The notes beneath the pieces were generated by a model that saw only the letters and a program-made list of their open reading frames with translations, was not told the DNA's origin and did no database searches. Below, in pieces: positions 35,133 through 44,351 of a stretch of 64,000 bases of DNA (positions are counted from its first letter, which is position 1; each line of letters begins with the position of its first letter). The stretch is taken from contig NZ_JQFJ01000002.1 in the NCBI RefSeq assembly GCF_000763945.1, positions 1,849,501-1,913,500 on the forward strand, in the 5' to 3' direction. A program made the translations under genes and the position numbers. This DNA comes from Sphingopyxis sp. MWB1. GTDB lineage: Bacteria > Pseudomonadota > Alphaproteobacteria > Sphingomonadales > Sphingomonadaceae.

Positions 35133-37004
35133 TCAGCCTAGCCCGAAGGCGACGGCCGTCCAATAAGTGATACCAGCAGCGGCATAGGCCAGCGCGAACA
35201 AATAGCCAACCATGAACAGCGGCCATTTCCACCCATTGGTCTCTCGCCGCGTGATCGCGATGGTCGAAATACATTGCGGCGCGAACACGAACCAGGCGAG
35301 AAAAGCGAGCGCGGTCGCGAGGCTCCAGCGCCCCTGCAGCCGCTCGCCGAGCGTTTGGGCCAGCGCTTCTTCGTCATCGCCCGCGTCGATGGCATTGGCG
35401 GTCGCCATCGCCGAGACGGCGACTTCGCGCGCCGCCATGGCGGGGATGAGGGCGAGGGCAATATCGTGGTTGAAACCGATGGGGCGGACGACCACTTCCA
35501 GCCCGCTGGCGATACGCCCGGCAACGCTGTAATCGACCTGGCTTTCGCTGCTGCCATCAGGAAGCTTGGGATAGGAAAGCAGCAGCCACAGCGCGATGGT
35601 GGTCACGAAAATGATCGTGCCGGCGCGGCGGAGGAAAATCCAGGCGCGCTGCCAAAGCGAGATAAGCACATCGCGCAGCCGCGGCCATTGATAGCGCGGC
35701 ATTTCCATCATGAAACTGGCGCTGCTGCCCTTTGCCAGCGTACGCCGCAGGACAAGGGCGACGACCAGCGCGCCGACGATCCCCGACACATAGAGGCCAA
35801 AGAGGACGAGCCCCTGCAACCCCACGGGCGAGTTGCCGACATTGCGATTGGGAATGAAGGCGCCGATGATCAGCGTATAGACAGGCAGGCGCGCCGAACA
35901 GGTCATCAGCGGCGCGATCAAAATGGTGGTCAGCCGGTCCTTTGCATCAGGAATAGCGCGCGTCGCCATGATCCCTGGCACCGCGCAGGCAAAGCTTGAC
36001 AAAAGCGGGATGAAACCGCGCCCCGACAGGCCGACCCGTGCCATGATCCCGTCCATCAAAAAGGCCGCGCGGGTCATATAGCCCGATGCTTCCAAAAGCA
36101 GGATGAAGAGGAAGAGGATCAGAATCTGCGGCAGAAAGACGATGACCGAGCCGACGCCGCCCAAAATTCCCTCGACGATCAGCCCGCGCAGGAAACTGTC
36201 GGGCATGGCGCCGATGACCATTTCCTGCATCGTGGCAATCGCGCCCTCGATCCAGCCAATCGGCGCCTCCGACCAAGCATAGACCGCCTGGAACATGATG
36301 AACATCAGCGCGAGCAGAATCAAAAAGCCCGCGACGGGGTGAAGCGCAATCGCATCGACCCGCTGCGTCCAACGGCGCACTGGCCTTTCCGCCACCGTGG
36401 CGGCGCGAGCGATAACGCGGGCGCGGCGATGAATATCACCTTCCTGGGCCGCTACGCCGCCGCGTTCCGCGCCGCTTTCGCCATGCGAGAGAAGGGCGCC
36501 GTCGACGGCCGAAAGCAGATCGACGAGACCGCGCCGCCGCACGGCCACGGTCGGCACCACCGGAACCCCGAGTTCACGCGAAAGCGCTTCGACATCGAGC
36601 GTCAGCCCGTCGCGCGTCGCCAGGTCGAGCATGTTGAGCGCCACGACCGTGGGCCGACCAAGCGCGATCAGTTCGAGCGCGAAACAGAGATGATTGTCGA
36701 GATTGGCGGCATCGACGACAACAATCAGCGCGTCGGGAAGCGCTTCCCCCGCCTGTTTGCCAAGAATGACGTCGCGCGTCACCTGTTCATCGGGGCTGGA
36801 AGGCGTGAGGCTATAGCTGCCCGGAAGATCGATCAGCGACAGCGGCCGCCCGTCGGCAAAGCTGGCATGCCCCGCCTTTCGTTCAACGGTGACGCCCGGA
36901 TAATTGGCGATTTTCTGTCGCGCGCCGGTCAGCGCGTTGAACAGGCTCGACTTGCCCGCATTGGGATTACCGACCAGCGCGATGGTGGGCATGGCGGCGG
37001 TCAT
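35133..37004 (-). CDS. feoB: Ferrous iron transport protein B
   Basis: A 623-residue inner-membrane Fe(II) transporter. The N-terminal G domain has G1 GNPNAGKSS (11-19), G2 [11 protein letters not shown]3 DLPGSYSL and G4 NMLD, followed by a membrane domain with paired Gate motifs including [14 protein letters not shown] (about 335) and [11 protein letters not shown]. Shorter than E. coli FeoB (773) because the soluble insertions are reduced. The ATG at 37004 overlaps the feoA stop by four bases. Confidence 0.96.
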   Translation of the reverse strand: MTAAMPTIALVGNPNAGKSSLFNALTGARQKIANYPGVTVERKAGHASFADGRPLSLIDLPGSYSLTPSSPDEQVTRDVILGKQAGEALPDALIVVVDAANLDNHLCFALELIALGRPTVVALNMLDLATRDGLTLDVEALSRELGVPVVPTVAVRRRGLVDLLSAVDGALLSHGESGAERGGVAAQEGDIHRRARVIARAATVAERPVRRWTQRVDAIALHPVAGFLILLALMFIMFQAVYAWSEAPIGWIEGAIATMQEMVIGAMPDSFLRGLIVEGILGGVGSVIVFLPQILILFLFILLLEASGYMTRAAFLMDGIMARVGLSGRGFIPLLSSFACAVPGIMATRAIPDAKDRLTTILIAPLMTCSARLPVYTLIIGAFIPNRNVGNSPVGLQGLVLFGLYVSGIVGALVVALVLRRTLAKGSSASFMMEMPRYQWPRLRDVLISLWQRAWIFLRRAGTIIFVTTIALWLLLSYPKLPDGSSESQVDYSVAGRIASGLEVVVRPIGFNHDIALALIPAMAAREVAVSAMATANAIDAGDDEEALAQTLGERLQGRWSLATALAFLAWFVFAPQCISTIAITRRETNGWKWPLFMVGYLFALAYAAAGITYWTAVAFGLG

Positions 37005-37258
37005 GCCGCGGCCACCGCGGCTTCAACCTCAATTTTCGCGGCCTGTGCGGCGCGGATCACCACTTTCATCCGACCCACGGCGAGCGCCAGCGGATCGCGC
37101 GAGAACAGACTGCCGCGATGAAGCGGTGTGACCTCCACCCCCTCCATCAGACCGAATTCACGCAGCCGCCGCCCTTCGCCGGGCGACAAATGGTCCCAGG
37201 CGATGTGCGAAATGCGGACGGGGAGGCCCAATGCGGCGGAATCGAGACTGTCATTCAT
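37001..37258 (-). CDS. feoA: FeoA SH3-domain protein
   Basis: An 85-residue cytoplasmic partner of FeoB. The SH3-like fold shows EGRRLREFGLMEGVEVTPLHRGSLFSRDPLALAVG, the FeoA signature, with an Ala-rich C-terminal tail. The ATG at 37258 is preferred to the GTG ten codons upstream because that earlier stretch overlaps a Fur-box-like sequence. Translationally coupled to feoB. Confidence 0.92.
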   Translation of the reverse strand: MNDSLDSAALGLPVRISHIAWDHLSPGEGRRLREFGLMEGVEVTPLHRGSLFSRDPLALAVGRMKVVIRAAQAAKIEVEAAVAAA

Positions 37259-37260
37259 TT

Positions 37261-37285
37261 GCGAGCGATTATCAATAACAGTCGC
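37261..37285 (-). promoter_or_regulatory. Fur-box-like sequence upstream of feoA
   Basis: The minus strand reads TGTTATTGATAATCGCTCGC just ahead of feoA; the core TTGATAATCG partly matches Fur-type iron boxes (GATAATGATAATC). Iron-dependent repression of feoAB is expected from the family. The match is only half good. Confidence 0.45.
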
Positions 37286-37318
37286 CACGCACCAGCCCCA
37301 ATATGGAATAATCGCCGG

Positions 37319-37984
37319 TCAGCGTCCCGGATAGCGCAGCCGTCCGATGAAGCGGGCAAGGCTGGGCCGTTCCCCCTGGCGTGCGGCGCGGCGATGCTTC
37401 CAGCTTTCAAAACGCATCACCCCGTCGATACGCCGCGCCAGAAAGGCGCGGGTTTCCGTGTGCTCATCGCTTTCATCATTAAGAAAAACAGCGAGCGTCG
37501 CGGCATAGACCGAACCCAGAATCGCGCGCTTGCTATAATGATTATAATCGGTCGCGGTATCGCCTGCGAGCCGCCACATGACGTCGGCGGCGCGCCAGCC
37601 GAGCCGCGCGGCAAAAGGGGCATTGACCGGAAGAGCAAGCAAGGCGAGCGCGCGGCGTAGCGCTTCGCGATCAGCCGCCAGAAGCGCGAGCCGGGTTTCC
37701 ACCAGCGTCGTGATACGTTCGCGAATCTTGAGCGTGGCGAGCCGGTCGGCAGGCCAGCGGTCGGCCATGCGGGCATCAATATCGGCAAACCAGGCGTCGA
37801 TCATATCGCGCCCACCGCCGGGAAAGGCGAGCCGCGCAACATCGGGATCAATCCCGGCGCGGCGCGCGGCATCGGCCAGCGCGGCCTCCCCAAAGCCATC
37901 AAAAGCAGCCGCGGATGGAATCAGCGGCGCCAGGGCGACGCGGATTTCATCGAGCGTCGGGTCAGCGGGAAGGATCGAAGCCAT
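37319..37984 (-). CDS. COQ9-like ubiquinone biosynthesis protein
   Basis: A 221-residue all-helical protein of the COQ9 family (TetR-like fold). Recognisable segments: MIDAWFADIDARM, RLGWRAADVMWRLAGDTATDYNHYSKRAILGSVYAATL, and FLARRIDGVMRFE, close to the COQ9 signature. In eukaryotes and alphaproteobacteria COQ9 binds lipid intermediates for COQ7 hydroxylation of demethoxyubiquinone. Six bases separate it from the upstream DMT transporter stop; the ATG at 37984 starts the homologous region. Confidence 0.88.
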   Translation of the reverse strand: MASILPADPTLDEIRVALAPLIPSAAAFDGFGEAALADAARRAGIDPDVARLAFPGGGRDMIDAWFADIDARMADRWPADRLATLKIRERITTLVETRLALLAADREALRRALALLALPVNAPFAARLGWRAADVMWRLAGDTATDYNHYSKRAILGSVYAATLAVFLNDESDEHTETRAFLARRIDGVMRFESWKHRRAARQGERPSLARFIGRLRYPGR

Positions 37985-37989
37985 AGAAG

Positions 37990-38901
37990 TCAGATAGGCG
38001 CTGCGCGGCGACTCGGCAACCGAATGAGCACAAGCGCGGCGCCGACCATCAATCCCCCCGCCACATCGACCAGGCTGATACCCTCGTCGAAAATCAGCCA
38101 GCCGCTGAGCGCGGCGACCGCGGGCTGGGTCAACAGCGTCAGCCCGATTACCAGGGAGGGGAAGCGCGGAAGCGACCAGATGAGCAGCCCCTGCCCGATC
38201 ACCTGGCTGGTCAGCGCCAGCAGCAGGATGGGAGTCCAGTCGGTCGGGAGAATTTTTTCGCCGAACAGCAAGGCGGTGCTGAGCAGGATCGGCACACACA
38301 TGGCCGAGGAAAAGCTGAGCGCGCTCCATGGCTGTAGGGCGCCGCGCGCGCGCTGCATCATCAGCACATAGCCGGTATAGAGTATCCCGGCGAGCAGGCT
38401 GAGCAAGTCGCCGGCCAGATAGGCGGGCGACATTTCATAGCTTTGCCCCATCAAAAGCGCTGCGCCCGCAAAGGCGAGCAATATCGCCACCGCTTGCCAC
38501 CCGCGCGGCAGGGTGCGGCTGAACATGATGCCCCACAGGACGAGCAGCAGGCTGGCGCAATTGGCGAATAGCGTGGCATTCGCGACTTTTGTGCGCATGA
38601 TGCCCAAATGCCAGGATAAAAGATCGAGCGCGAAAAACACCCCGGCCCCCATGGCAATGAGAATGGCGTGGCGCGACGGCAGCCGCCCGCCCGTTTCACG
38701 CCAGGCGAACAATGCCAGAAAAGGCAAAGCGATCAGCATGCGCCAAAAGGCCGTCGCGGTCGGCCCCGTATCAGACAGGCGCACAAACATCGCCCCCAGC
38801 GACAAGGCGACATTGCCGCCCAGCAAAGCCGCGAAGGCCCAACGTCCCCCGCCAGAAGACGGGTCAACAGCGGGGGAAAGGGGGATGTCCTTGGCAGTCA
38901 T
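37990..38901 (-). CDS. EamA/DMT-family transporter
   Basis: A 303-residue inner-membrane protein with about ten helices in two EamA repeats (about 15-150 and 165-295), e.g. GNVALSLGAMFVRLSDTGPTA in helix 1 and FSSAMCVPILLS in the second half. DMT proteins export amino acids or other metabolites; substrate unknown. It heads a probable two-gene unit with the COQ9-like gene and is divergent from the Old Yellow Enzyme gene. Confidence 0.9.
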   Translation of the reverse strand: MTAKDIPLSPAVDPSSGGGRWAFAALLGGNVALSLGAMFVRLSDTGPTATAFWRMLIALPFLALFAWRETGGRLPSRHAILIAMGAGVFFALDLLSWHLGIMRTKVANATLFANCASLLLVLWGIMFSRTLPRGWQAVAILLAFAGAALLMGQSYEMSPAYLAGDLLSLLAGILYTGYVLMMQRARGALQPWSALSFSSAMCVPILLSTALLFGEKILPTDWTPILLLALTSQVIGQGLLIWSLPRFPSLVIGLTLLTQPAVAALSGWLIFDEGISLVDVAGGLMVGAALVLIRLPSRRAAPI

Positions 38902-39014
38902 TTAGATTTTCTTTTACAACTGAACCCTTGTCCGGCAGGGAGGATGGCATAGCTTGGGCCCATAGCGATGCGCCGACGGGGCGTCGCCTGCAAAAAGTGA
39001 AAGGCAAGGCATAT

Positions 39015-40100
39015 ATGAGCATTTCCCCCTTCGACCCGATCAAATTGGGAGCGATCGACGCCCCGAACCGCATCATCATGGCGCCGCTGACGCGCGGACG
39101 CGCCGGACCGGGATTTGTCCCCACCGATCTCGCCGTCGAATATTATCGCCAGCGCGCATCGGCGGGACTGATCATTTCGGAGGCGACGGGAATTTCGCAG
39201 GAAGGGCTGGGCTGGCCCAATGCCCCGGGCCTGTGGACCGACGCACAGGTCGAAGGGTGGAAGCCGGTGACCGAAGCCGTGCATCAAGCCGGCGGACGCA
39301 TTGTCGCACAGCTTTGGCATATGGGGCGGCTCGTCCATCCGGTGTTCAACGATGGGAAGCCCGCCGTATCCGCCTCCGCCACCTTGTATGAAGACCGTGC
39401 GCACACACCGCAGGGGCGCATGCCGCTGGAACGCGCGCGCGCGCTGGAACTGAATGAAATTCCCCGCGTCATTGCTGATTATGTGAAGGCGGCTGAAAAT
39501 GCCAAGCGCGCGGGATTCGACGGGGTGCAGCTGCATGGCGCCAATGGCTATCTGATCGACCAGTTTCTGCGCGACAACAGCAATTTGCGTGACGATGACT
39601 ATGGCGGGTCGATTGAAAATCGCATCCGCCTGCTGCGCGAAGTAACCGAAGCGCTGATCAGCGTGTGGGGCGCGGATCGCGTGTCAGTGCGCCTATCGCC
39701 CAATGGTGAGACGCAGGGCGTCGACGACAGCGCGCCCGAAACGCTGTTCCCCGCCGCCGCCGCCGCGCTGGACGGGCTGGGCATCGGCTTTCTGGAACTG
39801 CGCGAACCCGGCCCGGACGGCACTTTTGGCCGGACCGATGTGCCCAAGCAATCACCCGCGATTCGCGAAGCCTTTAACGGGCCACTGATCCTCAACAGCG
39901 ATTATGACCTTGCGAAGGCGGAGGCCGCACTGGCGGGCGGCTTGGCCGATGCCATCAGCTTTGGCCGCCCCTTCATCGCCAATCCCGATCTGGTCGAGCG
40001 CATTCGCACCGGCGCGGCCTGGGCTGCCGACAATTACAAGACATGGTATTCGCCGGGGCCGGAGGGATATATCGACTATCCCGCGCTTCAGCCGGCCTGA
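39015..40100 (+). CDS. Old Yellow Enzyme family alkene reductase (NemA-like)
   Basis: A 361-residue FMN-dependent NADPH oxidoreductase. The barrel contains MAPLTRGRAGPGFVPTDLAV, AQLWHMGRLVHP, HGANGYLIDQFLRDNSN (substrate-binding His/Asn and proton-donor Tyr) and YGGSIENRIRLL. Such enzymes reduce activated C=C bonds, N-ethylmaleimide and nitrate esters and often respond to electrophile stress. ATG 39015 follows AAGGCAAGGC. No adjacent TetR regulator, unlike classical nemRA. Confidence 0.95.
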   Translation: MSISPFDPIKLGAIDAPNRIIMAPLTRGRAGPGFVPTDLAVEYYRQRASAGLIISEATGISQEGLGWPNAPGLWTDAQVEGWKPVTEAVHQAGGRIVAQLWHMGRLVHPVFNDGKPAVSASATLYEDRAHTPQGRMPLERARALELNEIPRVIADYVKAAENAKRAGFDGVQLHGANGYLIDQFLRDNSNLRDDDYGGSIENRIRLLREVTEALISVWGADRVSVRLSPNGETQGVDDSAPETLFPAAAAALDGLGIGFLELREPGPDGTFGRTDVPKQSPAIREAFNGPLILNSDYDLAKAEAALAGGLADAISFGRPFIANPDLVERIRTGAAWAADNYKTWYSPGPEGYIDYPALQPA

Positions 40101-40130
40101 CCCCCGAACGTCGCCGCTGTTCCGTCCGGT

Positions 40131-40772
40131 TCAGCGGCGACGATCTTTTCCCTTGGCTTCTGCCTTGTCGATGATCGCCGCCCCGAGCGGTCCCACGACA
40201 TGGCCCCCGAAACGCAGCAGCAAAAAGGCGGCGGCGAAGAAAAGCGCCGGGGAAACCCACAGCGCGACAGCAGCCGCGACGATCATTGCCAGGATCACCG
40301 CCACAACGCCGCTCGTCAGTTCAGCCTGCACCCCCCGGGTAAGCGTTATCGTGCGCGGTCCCTTTGCATCCCACCATTTGTTCGTAACCAACGTTTTTGA
40401 GCCATAGGTCGACGACGCCATCGACGGATTGGCCGGGCGCATATGCGTTGATGGGGCGGTGGACGCGACATGGGCCCACGGCTTTGCCGCCGCCGCATCT
40501 CCGCCAGCGCGCGCCTTGACGGGAGCGAGAGGCTCCAATGTCTTTTTGCCGGGGAGGCCCACCAGGCGCGGCGGCGTCGCAGGGATGATGTCGGCTTTAC
40601 TGTTCGGCGCAGGCAGTTCTGGCCGGATGGCGTCGACGCCCATACGCCGATCATGCTCAGCCATGCGTTCGGCCGCCGTCGGGGGTGTCGCACCCGTAAT
40701 CCGGTCGACCACCATCAGCCGCCCGTCACGCTCGACAATTAGAAGGCGGCTGAGAGGCGCGCGATCAACCAA
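40131..40772 (-). CDS. Hypothetical protein with C-terminal membrane segments, coupled to ribH
   Basis: A 213-residue protein. The first 140 residues are hydrophilic and Pro/Ala-rich; residues about 150-195 hold two hydrophobic segments ([18 protein letters not shown] and [11 protein letters not shown]), followed by a basic tail ([11 protein letters not shown]). The TTG start at 40772 overlaps the ribH stop by eight bases; an internal ATG at LMVVDR is an alternative. Position suggests co-transcription with ribB-ribH. No family recognised. Confidence 0.7.
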   Translation of the reverse strand: MVDRAPLSRLLIVERDGRLMVVDRITGATPPTAAERMAEHDRRMGVDAIRPELPAPNSKADIIPATPPRLVGLPGKKTLEPLAPVKARAGGDAAAAKPWAHVASTAPSTHMRPANPSMASSTYGSKTLVTNKWWDAKGPRTITLTRGVQAELTSGVVAVILAMIVAAAVALWVSPALFFAAAFLLLRFGGHVVGPLGAAIIDKAEAKGKDRRR

Positions 40773-41190
40773 TACCGAATTGCTCCTTCAGCGCCAGCAT
40801 GGCGAGCGCGGCGCGCGCCGCTTCGCCGCCCTTGTCCTTGCGCGTCTTGTCGGCGCGTGCAAGCGCCTGCTCCTCATTCTCAACGGTCAAAATGCCATTG
40901 CCGATGGCCAGCCCGTCCAGCGTCAGCGCCATGATGCCGCGCGCGCTTTCGTTCGACACCACTTCAAAATGATAGGTTTCGCCGCGAATAACGACGCCCA
41001 GCGCGACATAGGCGTCGAAACGTCCGCTGTCGGCGGCAAGCGAAATCGCCGCAGGCACTTCGAGCGCGCCGGGCACGGTCACCGTTTCATGGCTATGCCC
41101 TTCGGCCTCCAGCGCGCTGCGCACGCCGTCCAGCAGCATGTCGTTAAGCTGACTGTAGAAACGCGCTTCGACGATCAGAACATGGGCCAT
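40765..41190 (-). CDS. ribH: 6,7-dimethyl-8-ribityllumazine synthase
   Basis: A 141-residue RibH, penultimate step of riboflavin synthesis, condensing DHBP with the pyrimidine from the RibA branch. Motifs: [11 protein letters not shown] (substrate Phe/Trp region), [27 protein letters not shown] with the catalytic His, and [20 protein letters not shown] 41190 shares one base with the ribB stop (TAATG), so it is translationally coupled. Confidence 0.96.
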   Translation of the reverse strand: MAHVLIVEARFYSQLNDMLLDGVRSALEAEGHSHETVTVPGALEVPAAISLAADSGRFDAYVALGVVIRGETYHFEVVSNESARGIMALTLDGLAIGNGILTVENEEQALARADKTRKDKGGEAARAALAMLALKEQFGIG

Positions 41191-42467
41191 TATTCGCTCT
41201 CTCCGGGAATGGGGCGTTCGCCGACGACCGAGAGGCCATAGCCTTCGAGGCCGACGAGATTATTGTGCGAAGGCGTCAGCAACTCCATCGCATGCACGCC
41301 AAGATCGGCGAGGATTTGCGCGCCAATGCCATAGGTACGAAAATCCATGCCGCCCGCAGGCGGCGGCGCACTATCGGCCGCAGCCGAGCCTGGAAGCGGG
41401 CGCATAAGCATGACGATGATCCCCGCCCCCGCTTCGCCAATAGCATCCATGGAACGTTGCAGACGGCGTTTTTTCGGCCCCGGACGGCCCATAATATCGT
41501 CGAACAAGGACACGGGGTGCATGCGTACCAAGGTCACGCCTGCGGGGTCCACCGTTCCCTTTTGCAGCACCATATTGACGCTACCGTCAATTTTGTTGCG
41601 ATAGGATTTCAGCCGCCATTCGCCGCCATAGTCGGATTCGAACGGTTCATCCGCGACGCATTCAACCAGCCGGTCGCTGCGGCTGCGATAGGCGATGAGA
41701 TCGGCGATCGTCCCGATCTTGAGCCCGTGGCGCCGCGCGAAGGGGATGAGGTCGTCGAGCCGTGCCATCGACCCATCGTCATTCATGATTTCGCAGATTA
41801 CGCCCGAGGGATTCAGTCCCGCGAGACGCGAAATATCGACCGAAGCCTCGGTATGGCCGGCGCGGACGAGCACTCCGCCGTCGCGGGCGATCAAGGGAAA
41901 GACGTGGCCGGGGGTGACGATATCCTCGCGCCCCTTGGACGCATCGATAGCAACCGAAATGGTGCGCGCGCGGTCGGCGGCGGAAATGCCCGTGGTCACG
42001 CCTTCGCGCGCCTCGATAGAGGTGGTGAAGGCGGTTTCGTGCCTTGTGCCATTTTGGCGGCTCATCAATTCGAGGCCCAGCATCTCCACGCGCTGGCGCG
42101 TCAAGGTCAGGCAGACAAGGCCGCGGCCATGGGTGACCATGAAATTGATGGCATCAGGCGTGGCCATTTGCGCCGGAATGACCAGATCGCCCTCATTTTC
42201 CCGATCTTCATCATCGACCAGAATGAACATGCGCCCGTTACGCGCCTCGGCGATAATTTCTTCGGGAGTCGCGATGGGCGACAGGTCACTGCCATTCGCT
42301 AGCCAGTCTTCCAGCTTGCGGAGCGTTTCGGCGGTAGGATTCCAGCCGGGCGAATCCAGTTCGCGCAAGCTGTTGGCGTGAAGCCCCGCGGCCCGTGCCA
42401 GCCCCGACCGCGACATGGTGCCGTCTTGGACAATGGCGCGGATACGGTCGATCAATGCAATAGACAT
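41190..42467 (-). CDS. ribB: HTH-fused 3,4-dihydroxy-2-butanone-4-phosphate synthase with degenerate GTP cyclohydrolase II domain
   Basis: A 425-residue protein in three parts. Residues about 5-62 look like an XRE/lambda-repressor-type helix-turn-helix ([19 protein letters not shown] with [16 protein letters not shown]), not part of normal RibB. Residues about 66-275 are active-looking Rib[41 protein letters not shown]. Residues about 290-425 match the RibA fold ([31 protein letters not shown]) but lack the three zinc cysteines and so should not cyclise GTP. It makes DHBP from ribulose-5-phosphate for ribH just downstream. A perfect palindrome over a -10 box lies 12 bases upstream, suggesting self-regulation. 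The enzyme call is firm; the regulatory role is inference. Confidence 0.93.
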   Translation of the reverse strand: MSIALIDRIRAIVQDGTMSRSGLARAAGLHANSLRELDSPGWNPTAETLRKLEDWLANGSDLSPIATPEEIIAEARNGRMFILVDDEDRENEGDLVIPAQMATPDAINFMVTHGRGLVCLTLTRQRVEMLGLELMSRQNGTRHETAFTTSIEAREGVTTGISAADRARTISVAIDASKGREDIVTPGHVFPLIARDGGVLVRAGHTEASVDISRLAGLNPSGVICEIMNDDGSMARLDDLIPFARRHGLKIGTIADLIAYRSRSDRLVECVADEPFESDYGGEWRLKSYRNKIDGSVNMVLQKGTVDPAGVTLVRMHPVSLFDDIMGRPGPKKRRLQRSMDAIGEAGAGIIVMLMRPLPGSAAADSAPPPAGGMDFRTYGIGAQILADLGVHAMELLTPSHNNLVGLEGYGLSVVGERPIPGESE

Positions 42468-42479
42468 GATCGGCGTGTC

Positions 42480-42516
42480 TCACATTATAATGTGACTGTC
42501 AAACCATTCATCACAT
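42480..42516 (-). promoter_or_regulatory. Palindromic operator and promoter of the ribB operon
   Basis: TCACATTATAATGTGA at 42480-42495 is a perfect 16-bp palindrome; on the transcribed strand its centre reads TATAAT, a consensus -10. A further TCACAT half-site lies at 42511-42516, 31 bp away (about three helical turns). TTGACA occurs at 42499-42504 but only seven bases from the -10. Start codon is 12 bases below the palindrome. There is no room for an FMN riboswitch in the 78-base gap. Confidence 0.7.
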
Positions 42517-42545
42517 TGAACCGCACACGCGCTGCATGCCCTATG

Positions 42546-43172
42546 TTATTTCGGCCCGAATACCGGCCCATATTGCCGGTCCGTTCCCGCGTCGGCCTTG
42601 GCATCGAGCAAGGGGAGCAAGCTGCCTGTCCGGTCATCGCGTTTCGCATAGTCGCGTGCCGACATGCCCGCGATATGATCAGCTTTGTCGGGGTTGGCGC
42701 CGTGCCGCATGAGCAACCGCACCATGGCCGGGTTACGCGCCTGCACTGCGAGGATCAGCGCCGTTTCACCGCGCCGGTTCGTCTGATCCACAGGGGCCTC
42801 GCGCTTCAACAATTCATCCGCGCCCTCGGTAAAGTTCAAAAGCGCGGTATGCATCAGCGGGGTCACGCCTTGGCGGTCGGCGATTGACGGATCCGCTCCC
42901 TTGCCGAGCAGAAAACGAAGCCAGGTCGCGTCCCGGCGCTTCGTCACTATGGTCAACGCAGTTTCACCGTTATCAGGATGGCGGGTATTGATCAGCGCCG
43001 GATCTTCCTTCAGTGCGTCGCTCGCCTTGGTACCATCGCGGCTTTCGACTGCCATCAAAAAGGCATAACCGCCCCGGAACTGCGCCGATGCGGGTGATGA
43101 AAAGCCGGCCAGCGCCAGAAGGGCGACGGCGAGCAGGGCGGTGGCAAGGCAGCGTTCCGCGCGAGCGAACAT
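42546..43172 (-). CDS. Exported ankyrin-repeat protein
   Basis: A 208-residue protein with a signal peptide (MFARAERCLATALLAVALLAL..., cleavage after ASA near residue 33). About four ankyrin repeats follow: DNGETALTIVTKRRDATWLRFLL, ADRQGVTPLMHTALLNFTEGADELL, TNRRGETALILAVQARNPAMV and a partial last one. Ankyrin domains bind proteins; periplasmic members have been linked to oxidative stress proteins such as catalase. ATG 43172 begins the signal peptide. It is upstream of ribB in the same direction, 78 bases apart. Confidence 0.83.
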   Translation of the reverse strand: MFARAERCLATALLAVALLALAGFSSPASAQFRGGYAFLMAVESRDGTKASDALKEDPALINTRHPDNGETALTIVTKRRDATWLRFLLGKGADPSIADRQGVTPLMHTALLNFTEGADELLKREAPVDQTNRRGETALILAVQARNPAMVRLLMRHGANPDKADHIAGMSARDYAKRDDRTGSLLPLLDAKADAGTDRQYGPVFGPK

Positions 43173-43257
43173 AAGCGGGTGGTCCCCAGATAATGCGCCG
43201 TTGATGCAACGACAAAGGTTGATTTTCGGCGGCAGGCCGACCATGGCTTGCCGCATG

Positions 43258-43902
43258 ATGACGACCGCAATTATGGGCCAAAAGCGCCTGCGTTCAAGCC
43301 TGATCCTCGCCGCCGCCGCGCTGCTGGCCGCTTGCGGTGGGCCGGGGGGCGAGGCAAAGGATGCGCGTCCGCCGCTTGAGGGCGCACGCATTGGCGGCCC
43401 CTTCACCCTGGTCGATCAAAATGGCCGCACCGTCACCGACGCGGATTTCGCCGGAAATTACCGGCTCGTCTATTTTGGTTACAGCTTTTGCCCCGACATC
43501 TGTCCGGTCGATTTGCAAAAGCTGATGCGCGGCCTCGCCCAGTTTGAAAAGGCTGATGCGGAACGCGGCGCCAGGGTTCAGCCGATTTTCATCAGCATCG
43601 ACCCCGCGCGCGACACGCCCGAAGCGCTCAAACCCTTTGTCGAACGCTATCACCCGCGCCTGCTGGGCCTCACCGGAACGCCTGCCCAGGTGGCGGCGGC
43701 CGCCAAGGCCTATGTAGTCACTTATCACAAGGTCGACGGGTCGGCGCCCGACCGCTATTTGATGGCGCACAGCCAACTCGCTTTTCTGATGGACCCGGAC
43801 GGCAAGCCGCTCGCGCTGCTGCCGCTTGATGATCCAACCACCGATGCGGATGAAGGGCGCCCGGAACTGGTGGCGGCCGAACTGGCGAAATGGGTAAAAT
43901 AG
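43258..43902 (+). CDS. SCO1/SenC-family copper chaperone lipoprotein
   Basis: About 214 residues. A lipobox LLAAC places the lipidated Cys near residue 26. The thioredoxin-fold domain has the copper-binding FCPDICPVDLQKL (C-x3-C) and the conserved His in LMAHSQLAFLMDPDG, plus PIFISIDPARDTPE. SCO proteins deliver copper to the CuA site of cytochrome oxidase. Start could be 43255, 43258 or 43273; none has a strong ribosome binding site. Overlaps the YcgN-like gene by 13 bases. Confidence 0.9.
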   Translation: MTTAIMGQKRLRSSLILAAAALLAACGGPGGEAKDARPPLEGARIGGPFTLVDQNGRTVTDADFAGNYRLVYFGYSFCPDICPVDLQKLMRGLAQFEKADAERGARVQPIFISIDPARDTPEALKPFVERYHPRLLGLTGTPAQVAAAAKAYVVTYHKVDGSAPDRYLMAHSQLAFLMDPDGKPLALLPLDDPTTDADEGRPELVAAELAKWVK

Positions 43903-44351
43903 GAACGGATGAGGCCCCCGGCGCCACCCCCTTTTGGGAGGCTCCGCTGGCCAGTCTCGATGCGGGGCAGTGGGAGGCCCTGTGTGACGGATGCGGCAAA
44001 TGCTGTCTCCACAAGCTGGAGGATGCCGACACGGGGCGCATTTATCCCACCAATGCCGCCTGCCGGATGCTCGACCTCGAAACCGCGCGGTGCCGCGATT
44101 ATCCCAATCGCCGCCGCCATGTGCCCGACTGCCTGACCCTTACAAAAGCCACGGTGGACGATATCGCCTGGCTTCCCCAAAGCTGTGCCTATCGCCTGCG
44201 CGCCGAGGGGCTGCCGCTGCCCGATTGGCATTATCTGGTCTGCGGCGACCGCGATGCGGTGCACCGCGCGGGCGAGTCCATCGCTGGATGGACGGTGAGC
44301 GAGGATGATGCCGGGCCTTTGGAAGAACATCTTGTCGAGCGCATTGTTTAA
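43890..44351 (+). CDS. YcgN/YkgJ family cysteine-cluster protein (UPF0260)
   Basis: A 153-residue protein with conserved cysteines in LCDGCGKCCLHKLED, AACRMLD, RCRDYP, DCLTL, SCAYRL and VCGDRD, the UPF0260 pattern that likely binds zinc or an iron-sulfur centre. Function is unknown in general. The start overlaps the SCO1-like stop and the end overlaps the metallopeptidase gene, forming a tight three-gene unit. Confidence 0.9.
   Translation: MGKIGTDEAPGATPFWEAPLASLDAGQWEALCDGCGKCCLHKLEDADTGRIYPTNAACRMLDLETARCRDYPNRRRHVPDCLTLTKATVDDIAWLPQSCAYRLRAEGLPLPDWHYLVCGDRDAVHRAGESIAGWTVSEDDAGPLEEHLVERIV

Noticed and set aside
42468..42545. FMN riboswitch upstream of ribB
   Set aside because: Only 78 bases exist between the ankyrin gene and ribB, too short for an RFN element, and its conserved bases are absent.
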